Shown here: one piece after another, positions 52,192 to 60,513 of the stretch
Layout of the letters: each line of letters opens with the position of its first letter
Position numbering within the stretch: position 1 is the first letter of the stretch
Assembly: GCF_029589495.1 (NCBI RefSeq)
Contig: NZ_JAAIVF010000007.1
Location: forward strand, 186,001 to 250,000
Direction of reading: 5' to 3'
Origin: Speluncibacter jeojiensis
Lineage (GTDB): Bacteria > Actinomycetota > Actinomycetes > Mycobacteriales > Mycobacteriaceae
DNA: 64,000 nt
Notes under the pieces: generated by a model
What the model saw: the letters and a program-made list of their open reading frames with translations, nothing else
Databases searched by the model: none
What the model was told of the DNA's origin: nothing
Position numbers and translations under genes: made by a program

Positions 52192-53981
52192 CAGGACCAC
52201 GTCCCCATGACGTGCCCGTACAGCCGGTTACCCGGCGTGGTTCCGACCGCGGTGGTGTTGAACTGCAGCCACGTTCCCGCGGCGACAGCGAGGCCGCCAG
52301 AGAAGGCGAGGGTCGCAGTCGCACCCGCCGACGTCAGGGTCGCCGTGCACGAGCCGCCCGACACCGCGGTGCCGTTGCCGGTTCCCGCGGTGGTCGTCGT
52401 GCACACAGCGACCGTGGTCGAGCCGGATGCGTCCGCAGTGCCGCCCTGGAACACGATCTGGTTGATCGTGCCCGCGTGCTGGATCAGGATGCCCTCGGGC
52501 ATGTCCCCGAACCCGGTGGCGCGCGTGCCTCCCTGGATCAGCACGGTGAAGTCGAGGGGGCGCGTGAAGCGCGAGTCGTTGCCTTGCGCCGCCGTGCCTG
52601 CGACGGTGCCGAATTCTGCGACGCCCGCGACGGACGTCGACGCAGCGGGCAGCGCCTGCCATGCGACGTCGCCGGAGGTGTCCGACGCGGTGAGCACCTG
52701 GCCGACCGCCGGGGTGCCCGCGGTGACCTTCATCGCCGGGACCGTGACCGTGCCCGTGAACGTCGGAGACGCGAGCGGCGCGGCGCCGGTGATGCGTGAG
52801 TCGTTGCCCTGCGCCGCGGTGCCATCGGTGGTGCCGAACGCGGCCGACGAGAACGCCGGCGCCGTCGCGGTGCCGCCGAGGATCCCCGCGAGCTGAACCG
52901 CGCCCGGCGCCGAGGTGGTCGCGTTCGTCATCGTCCCGGCCGGACCTTGCGGACCCTCGATCGACGCCACCTTCGACCAGGCGCTCGCGCCGAGCTGGTA
53001 GACGTTGCCGGTGCCCGACGTGTCGAGGTACATGTCGCCCTGGATCGCGCCGGATACGGTCCCGGGCGCGCCCGAGCCGGTCCACCAGTGCGCGGCCACG
53101 CCCTGCGGTCCGGTGTCGCCGGTGTTCCCGATCGGGCCCTGCGAGCCGGTCGGGCCCTTGATCGACACCTGCAGCGTCCACGTCCCCGAGTCGAGCTGGT
53201 AGACGTTTCCGGTGCCGCTGGTGTCCAGGTACATGTCGCCATTCAGCGCGCCCGAGATCGGCCCCGGTGCGCCGGATCCGGTCCACCAGTGCGCCGGGTT
53301 GCCCTGCGGCAGCGTCAGGTCCAGCGTCTGGTTCGGCGCCGCGCCGGAGATCGACGCGGCCGCCGGCGACCCCGACGCAACCGTGCCGATCGTGAGCGTG
53401 TTCGCCGGACCGGTCAACCCTGTCGGTCCTTGCGGACCGGTCGGACCCTCGACGTGGAACCCGGACCCCTGCGGAGGCCACGCCCCGTTCTGCCACACGT
53501 AGACGAGATTGTCCGCCTCGCACAGGTACGCGGCCGGGGTGCTCGACGACGCGGGAAGTTGAGAATACGCCGCCACCACGCCCGAGATCGCGATCCCGCC
53601 CAGCGGGTACGAGACGGGCGTCGCGAGGTCCCCGCCCGAGTTGATCAGGTACTCGGTCGCATCGTCCTGGAACACCTGCACGGTGCCGGACTCGGTGCCC
53701 GAGACGCCGGTCGAGTCCGTCCACGTGACCGTCACGAGGTACGACCAGCCGGTCATGCCCAGATGTGTGTCCGGGGTGACGAAGCCGCCCTGATCCACCG
53801 CGGGCAGCAGCAGCCAGCCGGGGATCGGCGACGTCGTGCACATCGACGCCAGAGACTGTCCGGTCGCCGCCCACTGCAGGTTCAGCGTCGGCGTCGCCTG
53901 CACCTGCACCGAGGTGACGGTGCCCAGACTCGACGGCAGGCACGACACCTGCACCGTCTTCACGCCAGCGGGGATGCTCAT
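52191..53981 (-). CDS. Phage tail fibre with collagen-like segments
   Basis: A 596-residue fibre. The N-terminal ~180 residues are a mixed domain (DSTGVSGTESGTVQVFQDD) that probably attaches to the tail. Three collagen-like Gly-x-y segments follow (GPTGPQGPTGLTGPA, GPTGSQGPIGNTGDTGPQG, GPQGPAG). Between them a ~85-residue unit is duplicated (HWWTGSGAPG...GDMYLDTSGTGNVYQL occurs twice). The C-terminal half has a second repeat (GTAAQGNDSR twice) and a strand-rich head. Collagen-like stretches are common in phage fibres and form trimers. ATG 53981 overlaps the upstream stop by four bases. Confidence 0.85.
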   Translation of the reverse strand: MSIPAGVKTVQVSCLPSSLGTVTSVQVQATPTLNLQWAATGQSLASMCTTSPIPGWLLLPAVDQGGFVTPDTHLGMTGWSYLVTVTWTDSTGVSGTESGTVQVFQDDATEYLINSGGDLATPVSYPLGGIAISGVVAAYSQLPASSSTPAAYLCEADNLVYVWQNGAWPPQGSGFHVEGPTGPQGPTGLTGPANTLTIGTVASGSPAAASISGAAPNQTLDLTLPQGNPAHWWTGSGAPGPISGALNGDMYLDTSGTGNVYQLDSGTWTLQVSIKGPTGSQGPIGNTGDTGPQGVAAHWWTGSGAPGTVSGAIQGDMYLDTSGTGNVYQLGASAWSKVASIEGPQGPAGTMTNATTSAPGAVQLAGILGGTATAPAFSSAAFGTTDGTAAQGNDSRITGAAPLASPTFTGTVTVPAMKVTAGTPAVGQVLTASDTSGDVAWQALPAASTSVAGVAEFGTVAGTAAQGNDSRFTRPLDFTVLIQGGTRATGFGDMPEGILIQHAGTINQIVFQGGTADASGSTTVAVCTTTTAGTGNGTAVSGGSCTATLTSAGATATLAFSGGLAVAAGTWLQFNTTAVGTTPGNRLYGHVMGTWS

Positions 53982-54352
53982 GTCGACCTCTCGATCTCTG
54001 CCTCGAGGTCATCGCTGATCTTCGGGGCCGGAATGTTGTTGGCGCGCAGGATGTCGAACGCGTCCCGGATCACCGAGACGGCCTGGTGGAACAGGCCGGT
54101 GACGCGGGTCTGCTCCTGCTGCGACGTGGCGAGTTCCTCGCGCGTCTGCTGCAGGTCGCCTTCGAGCGTGGACACGCGGGCACCGAGTGAGGTGACCGCG
54201 TCGGTGAGGAGCTGCACCGCCGAGGCGCGGTCCTTCTCGATGATGACCTCGGAGTGCTTCCGGTTGCCGACCTTCTGGATGAGGGCCGCCGCCGCGGAGC
54301 CACCGAAGAACGTGACCGCCTCCACGCCGGCGGTTCCCCATCCGCCGTTCAC
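53978..54352 (-). CDS. Phage protein with coiled coil, in the lysis/fibre cluster
   Basis: A 124-residue protein from GTG 54352, which overlaps the holin stop by four bases (GTGA). A short hydrophobic stretch near the N-terminus (FFGGSAAAALIQKVG) precedes a long coiled coil (residues ~40-85, SLGARVSTLEGDLQQTREEL). The C-terminus is acidic. It may be a second holin-like or structural protein. No family recognised. The next gene's start overlaps its stop. Confidence 0.6.
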   Translation of the reverse strand: MNGGWGTAGVEAVTFFGGSAAAALIQKVGNRKHSEVIIEKDRASAVQLLTDAVTSLGARVSTLEGDLQQTREELATSQQEQTRVTGLFHQAVSVIRDAFDILRANNIPAPKISDDLEAEIERST

Positions 54353-54726
54353 GCGGTGGGCGCCTGCGGGTCGGCCGCGTGCTTGCCGCGGATCTCCGCG
54401 AGCAGCGCGTCGACGGCCGCCCGGTCGGCGCCGAGCTGCCCGTCCGCGACCACCTGCACCGCGGTGCCGAGTGCGGCCGGAGCGTCCTTGTGTTCGACGT
54501 CGTGCACCACAGACTCGACCTCGTCCACACCCTGCTCGATGAGCGGCTCGTTCTTCACGAGCCACACTCGGAACACGGTCATCGCTGCCAGCACGGCCTG
54601 GATGCCGCCTAGCCACGCGAGCGGAATGTCGTTGGATGCCCACGCCAGGGCGGTCGTGCCGACCATCAGCACGGTGCCGAACAGGGCCTCGATGGTCTTC
54701 GCGTACGCGCTGATCTTGGTGCTCAT
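54349..54726 (-). CDS. Phage holin (two transmembrane segments)
   Basis: A 125-residue protein with two membrane helices separated by a short loop (ALFGTVLMVGTTALAWA, LAWLGGIQAVLAAMTVFRVWLV) and a charged C-terminal tail rich in Glu/Asp. It lies immediately downstream of the endolysin gene, with a 4-base overlap, the usual lysis-cassette position. Holins permeabilise the membrane at a set time to release or activate the endolysin. Assignment rests on topology and position. Confidence 0.75.
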   Translation of the reverse strand: MSTKISAYAKTIEALFGTVLMVGTTALAWASNDIPLAWLGGIQAVLAAMTVFRVWLVKNEPLIEQGVDEVESVVHDVEHKDAPAALGTAVQVVADGQLGADRAAVDALLAEIRGKHAADPQAPTA

Positions 54727-55565
54727 GCCTGAACTCCTGCCTTCGATTCGAGTGCTTCGATCCGCTTGAGGGCCTCGGCGAGCGCGTCGACGAGGGTGAG
54801 GTTCTGCCCGGCCGCGTTGGTGCCGAGCTGCGGCCAGCCCGCGCAGCCGGGGCCGCGCAGCTGAACCTGGATGTCGCGCAGGATCGCGTCCTGGTCGGGG
54901 GTCATGGTGTCCTCCTGAGTTGGGGCCGATGGGGGAGCAGGTGCGCCCGCGGGCTGCGCGAGCAGCGCGCGGAGCTGATCGGGGTTGCCGCGGAACGCGT
55001 TGGCGTCGACGGTCTGCCCGGCGACCTGCGCGGAGTCCGTGAACTGCAGGATCGCCGGGGTGCCGCCGTCGTAGCCGTCCCAGTAGCTCGACTGATCGCC
55101 CGGATACAGCGCGGATGCGTAGCCGGACCCGGACACGTAGCTCGAGGAGATGAGGCCCGGCACCTGCGACAGGTCACCGCCTCCGCCGGCGCCCTGGATG
55201 TACCAGCGCGGGATATACGACAGGGCGATCTGCACGCCGAGCGCGTTGACCGCGTTCACGAACGCCCAGAAGTTGCCGAGGGTGCCGCCGTTCGCCTCGA
55301 AGTCGATCATCGCGGGGATGTTCGGGCCGCGGTTGCGCACGAAGTTGTCGGCCTGCGCGTTCACGTCGTCGGTCGTGAGGTAGTGGTAGCCGACGAGCAC
55401 GAGCCCGTTCGCGTTCGCCGCATCGCGGAAGCCGGGCCACGTCGGGTTCACGTACCCGGAGCCTTCGGTGACCTTGACGAACACGAAGTCGAAGCCCTCC
55501 GCCTTCACCTGCGCGAGGTCGAGTCCGGCCTGGTACGAGCTGATGTCGATGCCGAAGATGGTCAT
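54723..55565 (-). CDS. Endolysin, GH25 lysozyme
   Basis: A 280-residue muramidase. GIDISSYQAGLDLAQVKAEG starts the GH25 barrel; VKVTEGSGYVNPTW, GYHYLTTDDVNAQADNFVR and MIDFEANGG (Asp-x-Glu, catalytic acids) follow. Residues ~205-225 are a Pro/Ala linker, and the last ~55 residues are a small helical domain that could bind the cell wall. GH25 enzymes cleave MurNAc-GlcNAc bonds. ATG 55565 replaces longer in-frame starts that lack ribosome sites. No lysin B (mycolyl-arabinogalactan esterase) is adjacent, which mycolate-host phages often carry. Confidence 0.88.
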   Translation of the reverse strand: MTIFGIDISSYQAGLDLAQVKAEGFDFVFVKVTEGSGYVNPTWPGFRDAANANGLVLVGYHYLTTDDVNAQADNFVRNRGPNIPAMIDFEANGGTLGNFWAFVNAVNALGVQIALSYIPRWYIQGAGGGGDLSQVPGLISSSYVSGSGYASALYPGDQSSYWDGYDGGTPAILQFTDSAQVAGQTVDANAFRGNPDQLRALLAQPAGAPAPPSAPTQEDTMTPDQDAILRDIQVQLRGPGCAGWPQLGTNAAGQNLTLVDALAEALKRIEALESKAGVQA

Positions 55566-55575
55566 GAGTCGCCTT

Positions 55576-57018
55576 TCAGGAGAGGCTGGTGACGAGCGCA
55601 CCGGTGAAGTAGGTATCGGTACCGGCCGCATTGCCGACCACCGAGTTCGATCCGGCCTGGTAGAACGCCGGCGACACCTGGTCGCCCTCGTATAGGTAGG
55701 CGATGGTGCACATGCCCACGTTGTAGACGTTGCTGCCCGAGCTGTCCTGGCCGATGCCGGCGAACCCGAGGACGCCGGTCGATACGGGTCGGTAGTAGAT
55801 CCCAGCGTTGAAGACGTAGCTCGTCCCGCACGGCTGCGACATGCTTGCGTTCGTGCGCATCACGTACCAGCCGGTCTTCTGAATCGTGATGACGCCGTAG
55901 CCGAGACTGGTGATGGTGACGTTTGCGCACGGGCCTTCGGTGTCGAAGGTTCCGGCGCCCACTCCAGACCAGCTCGAACCCTGCATCGCGACCGCAGAAG
56001 TGGCGGACCGGAAGAGGTTCCAGCCGGTGCCGATCACCGGCGGTGAGGCGAGGTCGGAGAAGTTGATCGACTGCCAGCTGAACCCCATGCTGTCCTCGAT
56101 GCCGAGGCCGCAGTGGCGGTTCGATGCGCCCACTGGCGACTGCACGGACGCGTCGGTGTGATTCAGCACGACCGACGAGTTCACGTACACGCTGTAGGTC
56201 TGACCGACTGCCCGCAGCTCGATCGTCGCGCCGGGCGACATGGCTATCGACGCGGACGTCCACTGATTGAAGGAACCGGTCTGTGTCGACGGGTCGTAGC
56301 TGATGTAGCCGAGCGCGATGCCATTGGAAGCGACGTTGACGTAGACAGCGGTCGACATGTCCGATGCGGCGCGCAGCATCAGGCTCGACACGTAGTAGCG
56401 CGCGTTGTTGGCGTTCCCGAGAACGCCGATCACGGACTGGTCATCAGTGAGAACTGACTCGGTGCTCACGATGTAGCTGAATCCACTTCCGTTGCCCGCG
56501 TTGCCCTCTACGGTCACGAGCTGGCCGCCGCTGACGGCGAGACCAGAGCCGATAGTTTTCGATGTGGACAGGCACTGGTACTGCGTCCAGGCGCTCGCAC
56601 TGGGGTTGCCGTTCGGGTCGTCGCCGAAGTTGTCGCCGAAGCTCGAACCGCCAGTAGAACTGGAGTTGCCGGTTGAGGTGAGCTTCGCGATCGCCGCAGC
56701 GTTCGCGGCCGTGTTGGCTTGCATCCCAGACACCGTGGGGTGCACCTGCGTCGGATCGGACGACGGTGTAGCGCCCGCGCCCGTTGTGATGCCGGTTGCG
56801 ATCGTGTTCACTCCGGCCATCGCCGCGTTCGCCTGGTTGTGCAGGTTCGTCGCCCATGACGACAGGTCGATGATTCCGCCCGTTGCCCCAGTCACCCAGT
56901 TGCAGACGTTCGCGCCGACCTGATCAAGGAACGCCTGACCGAACGCGCCCGCGAACCGCGACGCCTGCTGCTGCGCCGCGTTCGACACCTGCTGCGGCGG
57001 CTGCACCGGCTGCGTCAC
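55576..57018 (-). CDS. Phage minor tail protein, DUF7257-type
   Basis: A 480-residue structural protein. The N-terminus is helical (QQASRFAGAFGQAFLDQVG), then a Ser/Asn-rich linker, then FGDNFGDDPNGNPSASAW begins a strand-rich module of the same kind as in the 198-residue protein at 51595. The C-terminal ~150 residues (SSWSGVGAGTFDTEGPC, GWYVMRTNASMSQPC) are a second beta domain. Cysteines near the end suggest disulfides. It is located between two fibre genes and probably forms part of the baseplate or fibre hub. ATG 57018 overlaps the neighbouring stop. Confidence 0.72.
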   Translation of the reverse strand: MTQPVQPPQQVSNAAQQQASRFAGAFGQAFLDQVGANVCNWVTGATGGIIDLSSWATNLHNQANAAMAGVNTIATGITTGAGATPSSDPTQVHPTVSGMQANTAANAAAIAKLTSTGNSSSTGGSSFGDNFGDDPNGNPSASAWTQYQCLSTSKTIGSGLAVSGGQLVTVEGNAGNGSGFSYIVSTESVLTDDQSVIGVLGNANNARYYVSSLMLRAASDMSTAVYVNVASNGIALGYISYDPSTQTGSFNQWTSASIAMSPGATIELRAVGQTYSVYVNSSVVLNHTDASVQSPVGASNRHCGLGIEDSMGFSWQSINFSDLASPPVIGTGWNLFRSATSAVAMQGSSWSGVGAGTFDTEGPCANVTITSLGYGVITIQKTGWYVMRTNASMSQPCGTSYVFNAGIYYRPVSTGVLGFAGIGQDSSGSNVYNVGMCTIAYLYEGDQVSPAFYQAGSNSVVGNAAGTDTYFTGALVTSLS

Positions 57019-57890
57019 GACGGCACCGCCGTGATCGTCAGGTACCCGTTAGTCGTCTGCGCACCCCATGAATCGGTGGTCGAGTTCAGCTGCGACGCAA
57101 CGAGGTAGAACGTCGCCGCTGTGTTCGCCGCGACCTGGCCGTACGTGGACGAGCCGGAGATCGACGCACCGAACGACGTCTGCACGTTCACCGGGTAAGG
57201 CCCGGCGCCCGTGATGCCGAGGCCGTAGCCGACCTGTTGGCCGGTTCCCGGGGTGGGGGAGTTCAGAAGCACCATCCCGTCGACGTGCGTGTTCACGGTG
57301 CCCGTGCCGTAGAACCCGGCCTGCACCTGCGGGCGGTACGCGTACGGCAGCGCAGGCAGGCCGATGGACGCAAGGGTCGCCGAGCCTGCGGTACCCGAGT
57401 AGGCGGTGAAGCTCGACGACAGCACCACGTACGGGCCCGTCGTGCGCTTCGGTGCCCCGACCAGCCACTTTGAGTTCACCGCGTCGTACGAGAGCGTGTA
57501 GCCCGCCGTCGCGGTCCCCAGCGAGACACCCGAGGGCAGCTCGAGGTCCGACGCCCCGGCGATCGTCGCGTTCGTTCCCGCCGCGCCCTGCGCGCCCTGC
57601 GGGATGCCGAGCGTCACCGTGTACGCCGACGCCGTGCCCGCGCTGCCCGGGTTCGTCTGCGTCGTCTGCACCGTCGCCGTCGCCCCGGCCGCGAGCGTGT
57701 TCACCGCGAACGTGAGCTGCGGCGGCAGGCCCGGCGCGCCGTCCACGAGCGCCGGAAGGTTGCTCACGCCGCCCGCTGGGGTGAGGGTCAGGGTCGCCAC
57801 GCCCGTCGAGAGTGGATCGGTCGCGCCGCTGAACGTCACGCTGCCGTTCCAGGTGATGCTGCCGTCGGCATTGACTGTGTACGTCGCCAC
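57015..57890 (-). CDS. Phage tail fibre/baseplate protein with short collagen-like stretch
   Basis: A 291-residue protein: an immunoglobulin-like N-terminal part (YTVNADGSITWNGSVTFSG), a short Gly-rich GIPQGAQGAAGTNAT segment and a C-terminal beta domain (VVLSSSFTAYSGTAGSATLA, GYLTITAVPS). GTG 57890 has GGGAGG 7 nt upstream. It follows the Gp37-like gene by 37 bp and overlaps the next by four bases. Fibre or baseplate role inferred from position and composition. Confidence 0.7.
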   Translation of the reverse strand: MATYTVNADGSITWNGSVTFSGATDPLSTGVATLTLTPAGGVSNLPALVDGAPGLPPQLTFAVNTLAAGATATVQTTQTNPGSAGTASAYTVTLGIPQGAQGAAGTNATIAGASDLELPSGVSLGTATAGYTLSYDAVNSKWLVGAPKRTTGPYVVLSSSFTAYSGTAGSATLASIGLPALPYAYRPQVQAGFYGTGTVNTHVDGMVLLNSPTPGTGQQVGYGLGITGAGPYPVNVQTSFGASISGSSTYGQVAANTAATFYLVASQLNSTTDSWGAQTTNGYLTITAVPS

Positions 57891-57927
57891 GTCGCGACCT
57901 CCCTATTGAAATATGTTGGTAGAGCGG

Positions 57928-59568
57928 TTAGTTGGTCGACAACATCGCGATCTGGATTGCCGACTCGAATCCGGACAGGCGGCGCTGCAGCACCGAGAAG
58001 GGGGATTCCTCGGCCGAGTTGTCGCCGATCGTGCACAGCAGCTCGACGCGGTGACTCGCGTCGTCGGTGAGGGTCGCCGAGTCGCAGTAGTCCGAGTAGT
58101 GCGTTCCGTTGTGAACCCACGAGACGAGGTCACCTTCGACGAAGTCCTCACCGAACGTGTACGGCGTTCCGTTGTAGGTGATGACCTGGTAGCTGTAGTA
58201 GCCGCGCGAGTCCCACATCGCGTTCTCGAGGGCGAAGAACTCGTCGAGCGTCCACGCCGTTGAGCCAGTCGAGGTGAACATCTCCGGATACCCGTACGTT
58301 CCGAGCGCTTCACGCCGGGGCGCGTTCTCGAACTCTTGGAACGCGAGGATGACGTCGTTGAACACGCCATCCAGCAGGGTGTCCGCGACCCCGGATGCGC
58401 CGATCGCCGCGAGGATCTCCGAGAGCGCGAACTCGAGGAGAAGGTTGATGAGCTGGTTGACCCAGTTCGGACTCTTGCCGCCGCCGACAACCGTGTACGC
58501 CAGCGGCGCGTGCGCGGTCATGTGGAATTCCTTCACGCCCGCGTTCGGATCATCGGGGTAGTAGCACACCCACGGCGGGGTCCAGTTGATGCCGAACGCC
58601 GGGTCGATGTTCACGCCGGGCGGCAGGTAGCCGGAGGTAGTGAGCGGCTGCACGACCTCGGCGTACGCGCCGTCGAAGATGTCGGCGATGTCCTCGATCA
58701 GGCCGTCGACGATCGTGCCGGTTGGGCCCGTGACGCCGGACTTGTCGACAACCTGAACGACGATCGTCGGAACGGTCAGCGTGAACGCCGTCGTCGGCTG
58801 CGGCTCGCCTGGCAGCCACAGCCGAGCAGTGAGCTGCAGGCCGTTGTCCTTGAGGATCTGCTTCGCCAGCGTCGCAACGGAATCCATGCGCGCCGAGACG
58901 GCGATCCACTTCGACGTGTCGAGCAGCGGATCGGACGGCACCACCGCGATCGGGGTAAGCAGGCCTTCCTTCTCCATCATTGACGCGAACCACGCCGGCG
59001 GGTCGACGATGTTGTTGACGATCTCCCACAGTCCGCGCTGCAGGCGGATGCACTGCTCGGCGATCATCTCCTCGAGGCACGTCACGGCCGGGCCGACGAA
59101 CACGGCCTCCTTCGGGAACTGCACCTCGATCGGCAGCGCGAAATTCGGCCAGACGAGCAGCTTGTTGAACCAATTCCAGTCGTCTAGCAGCTGCAGCGTG
59201 CACGTCGCAACGCCGTCGACCATGTCGTAGCTCGCGGTGTCGATCCGGCCGGACCAGCGCGCCGGACCCGCGGTGATGGTGATCGGCACGACCGTCGAGA
59301 CGCACATCATCGCGTACGCGACGAGCGGGTCCGAGCCCTTGAGCGCGATCGTTCCGGTGCCGACCGCGTTCCGCTTCCACGTGCACGTCGTCGAGATGTA
59401 GTCGCCGATCTCGCCGATCGGGTTGTACGCGTTGTCGTACATGACGACCTCGAGCTGCGGGTTCTGCAGGTACACCTCGTTGAGGCGCTGCGAAGCCAAC
59501 TGGTCGGCCAGCGCGAACGCCTGCCACGGCTCTTCGAGGTTCAGCGGAGGAGCGTCCGGGGCCGTCAC
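57928..59568 (-). CDS. Siphovirus Gp37-like minor tail protein
   Basis: A 546-residue protein matching the ReqiPepy6 Gp37-like family in length and position. Blocks include VYLQNPQLEVVMYDNAYNPI (baseplate hub N-terminus), a central strand-rich region WSGRIDTASYDMVDG, and YCDSATLTDDASHRVELLC towards the end. These proteins follow the distal tail protein in actinophages and are thought to form the baseplate hub. GTG 59568 overlaps the distal tail stop (GTGA). No enzymatic motif is seen. Confidence 0.82.
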   Translation of the reverse strand: MTAPDAPPLNLEEPWQAFALADQLASQRLNEVYLQNPQLEVVMYDNAYNPIGEIGDYISTTCTWKRNAVGTGTIALKGSDPLVAYAMMCVSTVVPITITAGPARWSGRIDTASYDMVDGVATCTLQLLDDWNWFNKLLVWPNFALPIEVQFPKEAVFVGPAVTCLEEMIAEQCIRLQRGLWEIVNNIVDPPAWFASMMEKEGLLTPIAVVPSDPLLDTSKWIAVSARMDSVATLAKQILKDNGLQLTARLWLPGEPQPTTAFTLTVPTIVVQVVDKSGVTGPTGTIVDGLIEDIADIFDGAYAEVVQPLTTSGYLPPGVNIDPAFGINWTPPWVCYYPDDPNAGVKEFHMTAHAPLAYTVVGGGKSPNWVNQLINLLLEFALSEILAAIGASGVADTLLDGVFNDVILAFQEFENAPRREALGTYGYPEMFTSTGSTAWTLDEFFALENAMWDSRGYYSYQVITYNGTPYTFGEDFVEGDLVSWVHNGTHYSDYCDSATLTDDASHRVELLCTIGDNSAEESPFSVLQRRLSGFESAIQIAMLSTN

Positions 59569-60512
59569 TCAGGCCACTTCCGGTACGGAGTGAGCGACGC
59601 GAGGATCTGCGTCTGGCCGGCCACCGCTCCCGTCACCGACACAGGAATGTTGACCTGCGTCGGGCCCGCGGGCGTCGCCGGGGCGATGCCGGTCGCGAAC
59701 GACCCGCTCATCAGCGGGTACATGTTCGTGTTCGTGTTCATCTCGACGATGCCGCGGCGCCGGCGCAGGGTCGTCACGAGCAGCTGCACACCGGCCGGGA
59801 CAGGCCCGATCGTGACGGTGTTGCCGCTGTCTGCATCCCCGACGCCGAAGATGCCGGGGCCCTGCAGTATGAACCGGGACCAGCCGGTCTGGTCGCCGCG
59901 GTTCGACAGCGGAAGCCACCCGGGCGGCGCGATGCCGAGCGGATCGGCGAGCGTCGATGGGCCAGTCGCCACCTGGCGCGACGTCGAATCGAACGACGTC
60001 CAGAACGGGTAGTCCGCACGCCCGGCCATCGACAGCGTCGCCGACGTCATCATCGCCGGGGCCTTCTTCAGCGTGTCGGTCGGCCCCTTGAGTAGACGCT
60101 GCGGCAGCCACCACTCGCCGAGCTGACTCGAGAACCACACGAGGCGGCCGAGCTGCTTCGGATCCCACGACGCGATGAACCCGCGCGCGGTGTTGCGGAA
60201 CGTGCGCGGGTCCATGCCGCCGGCGAGGAACGTGTAGTCGACCTCGAGCGGATCCCACACGGCATCCTCGAAGTCGGCGCCGTCCTGCCGCGCGCCCTGC
60301 TGGTCCAGGATCTTGAACTGGCCCATCAGGCCCTTGATGTCCTGGATCACGACACCTGACTGCGCATTCAGCCAGGGGGCCATCGCGCCGGAGATCGGCC
60401 ACACGGAGCCGTCGTAGCCGATCCACGTCAGCATCGAACCGTCGGCCGCGAGGAGATCGTTGATCGCGATCACGGTCGGCGGCGCGGGGAGCACGTACGG
60501 GGTGCCGGTCAT
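59565..60512 (-). CDS. Phage distal tail / minor tail protein
   Basis: A 315-residue protein directly downstream of the tape measure gene, the standard place for the distal tail protein. Blocks: LTWIGYDGSVWPISGAMAPW, VDYTFLAGGMDPRTFRNTAR, FWTSFDSTSRQVATGPS, then a galectin-like second half with WSRFILQGPGIFGVGDADSG. It should form the ring joining the tail tube to the baseplate. Start ATG 60512 is one base after the tape measure stop. Confidence 0.8.
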   Translation of the reverse strand: MTGTPYVLPAPPTVIAINDLLAADGSMLTWIGYDGSVWPISGAMAPWLNAQSGVVIQDIKGLMGQFKILDQQGARQDGADFEDAVWDPLEVDYTFLAGGMDPRTFRNTARGFIASWDPKQLGRLVWFSSQLGEWWLPQRLLKGPTDTLKKAPAMMTSATLSMAGRADYPFWTSFDSTSRQVATGPSTLADPLGIAPPGWLPLSNRGDQTGWSRFILQGPGIFGVGDADSGNTVTIGPVPAGVQLLVTTLRRRRGIVEMNTNTNMYPLMSGSFATGIAPATPAGPTQVNIPVSVTGAVAGQTQILASLTPYRKWPE

Positions 60513-60513
60513 G

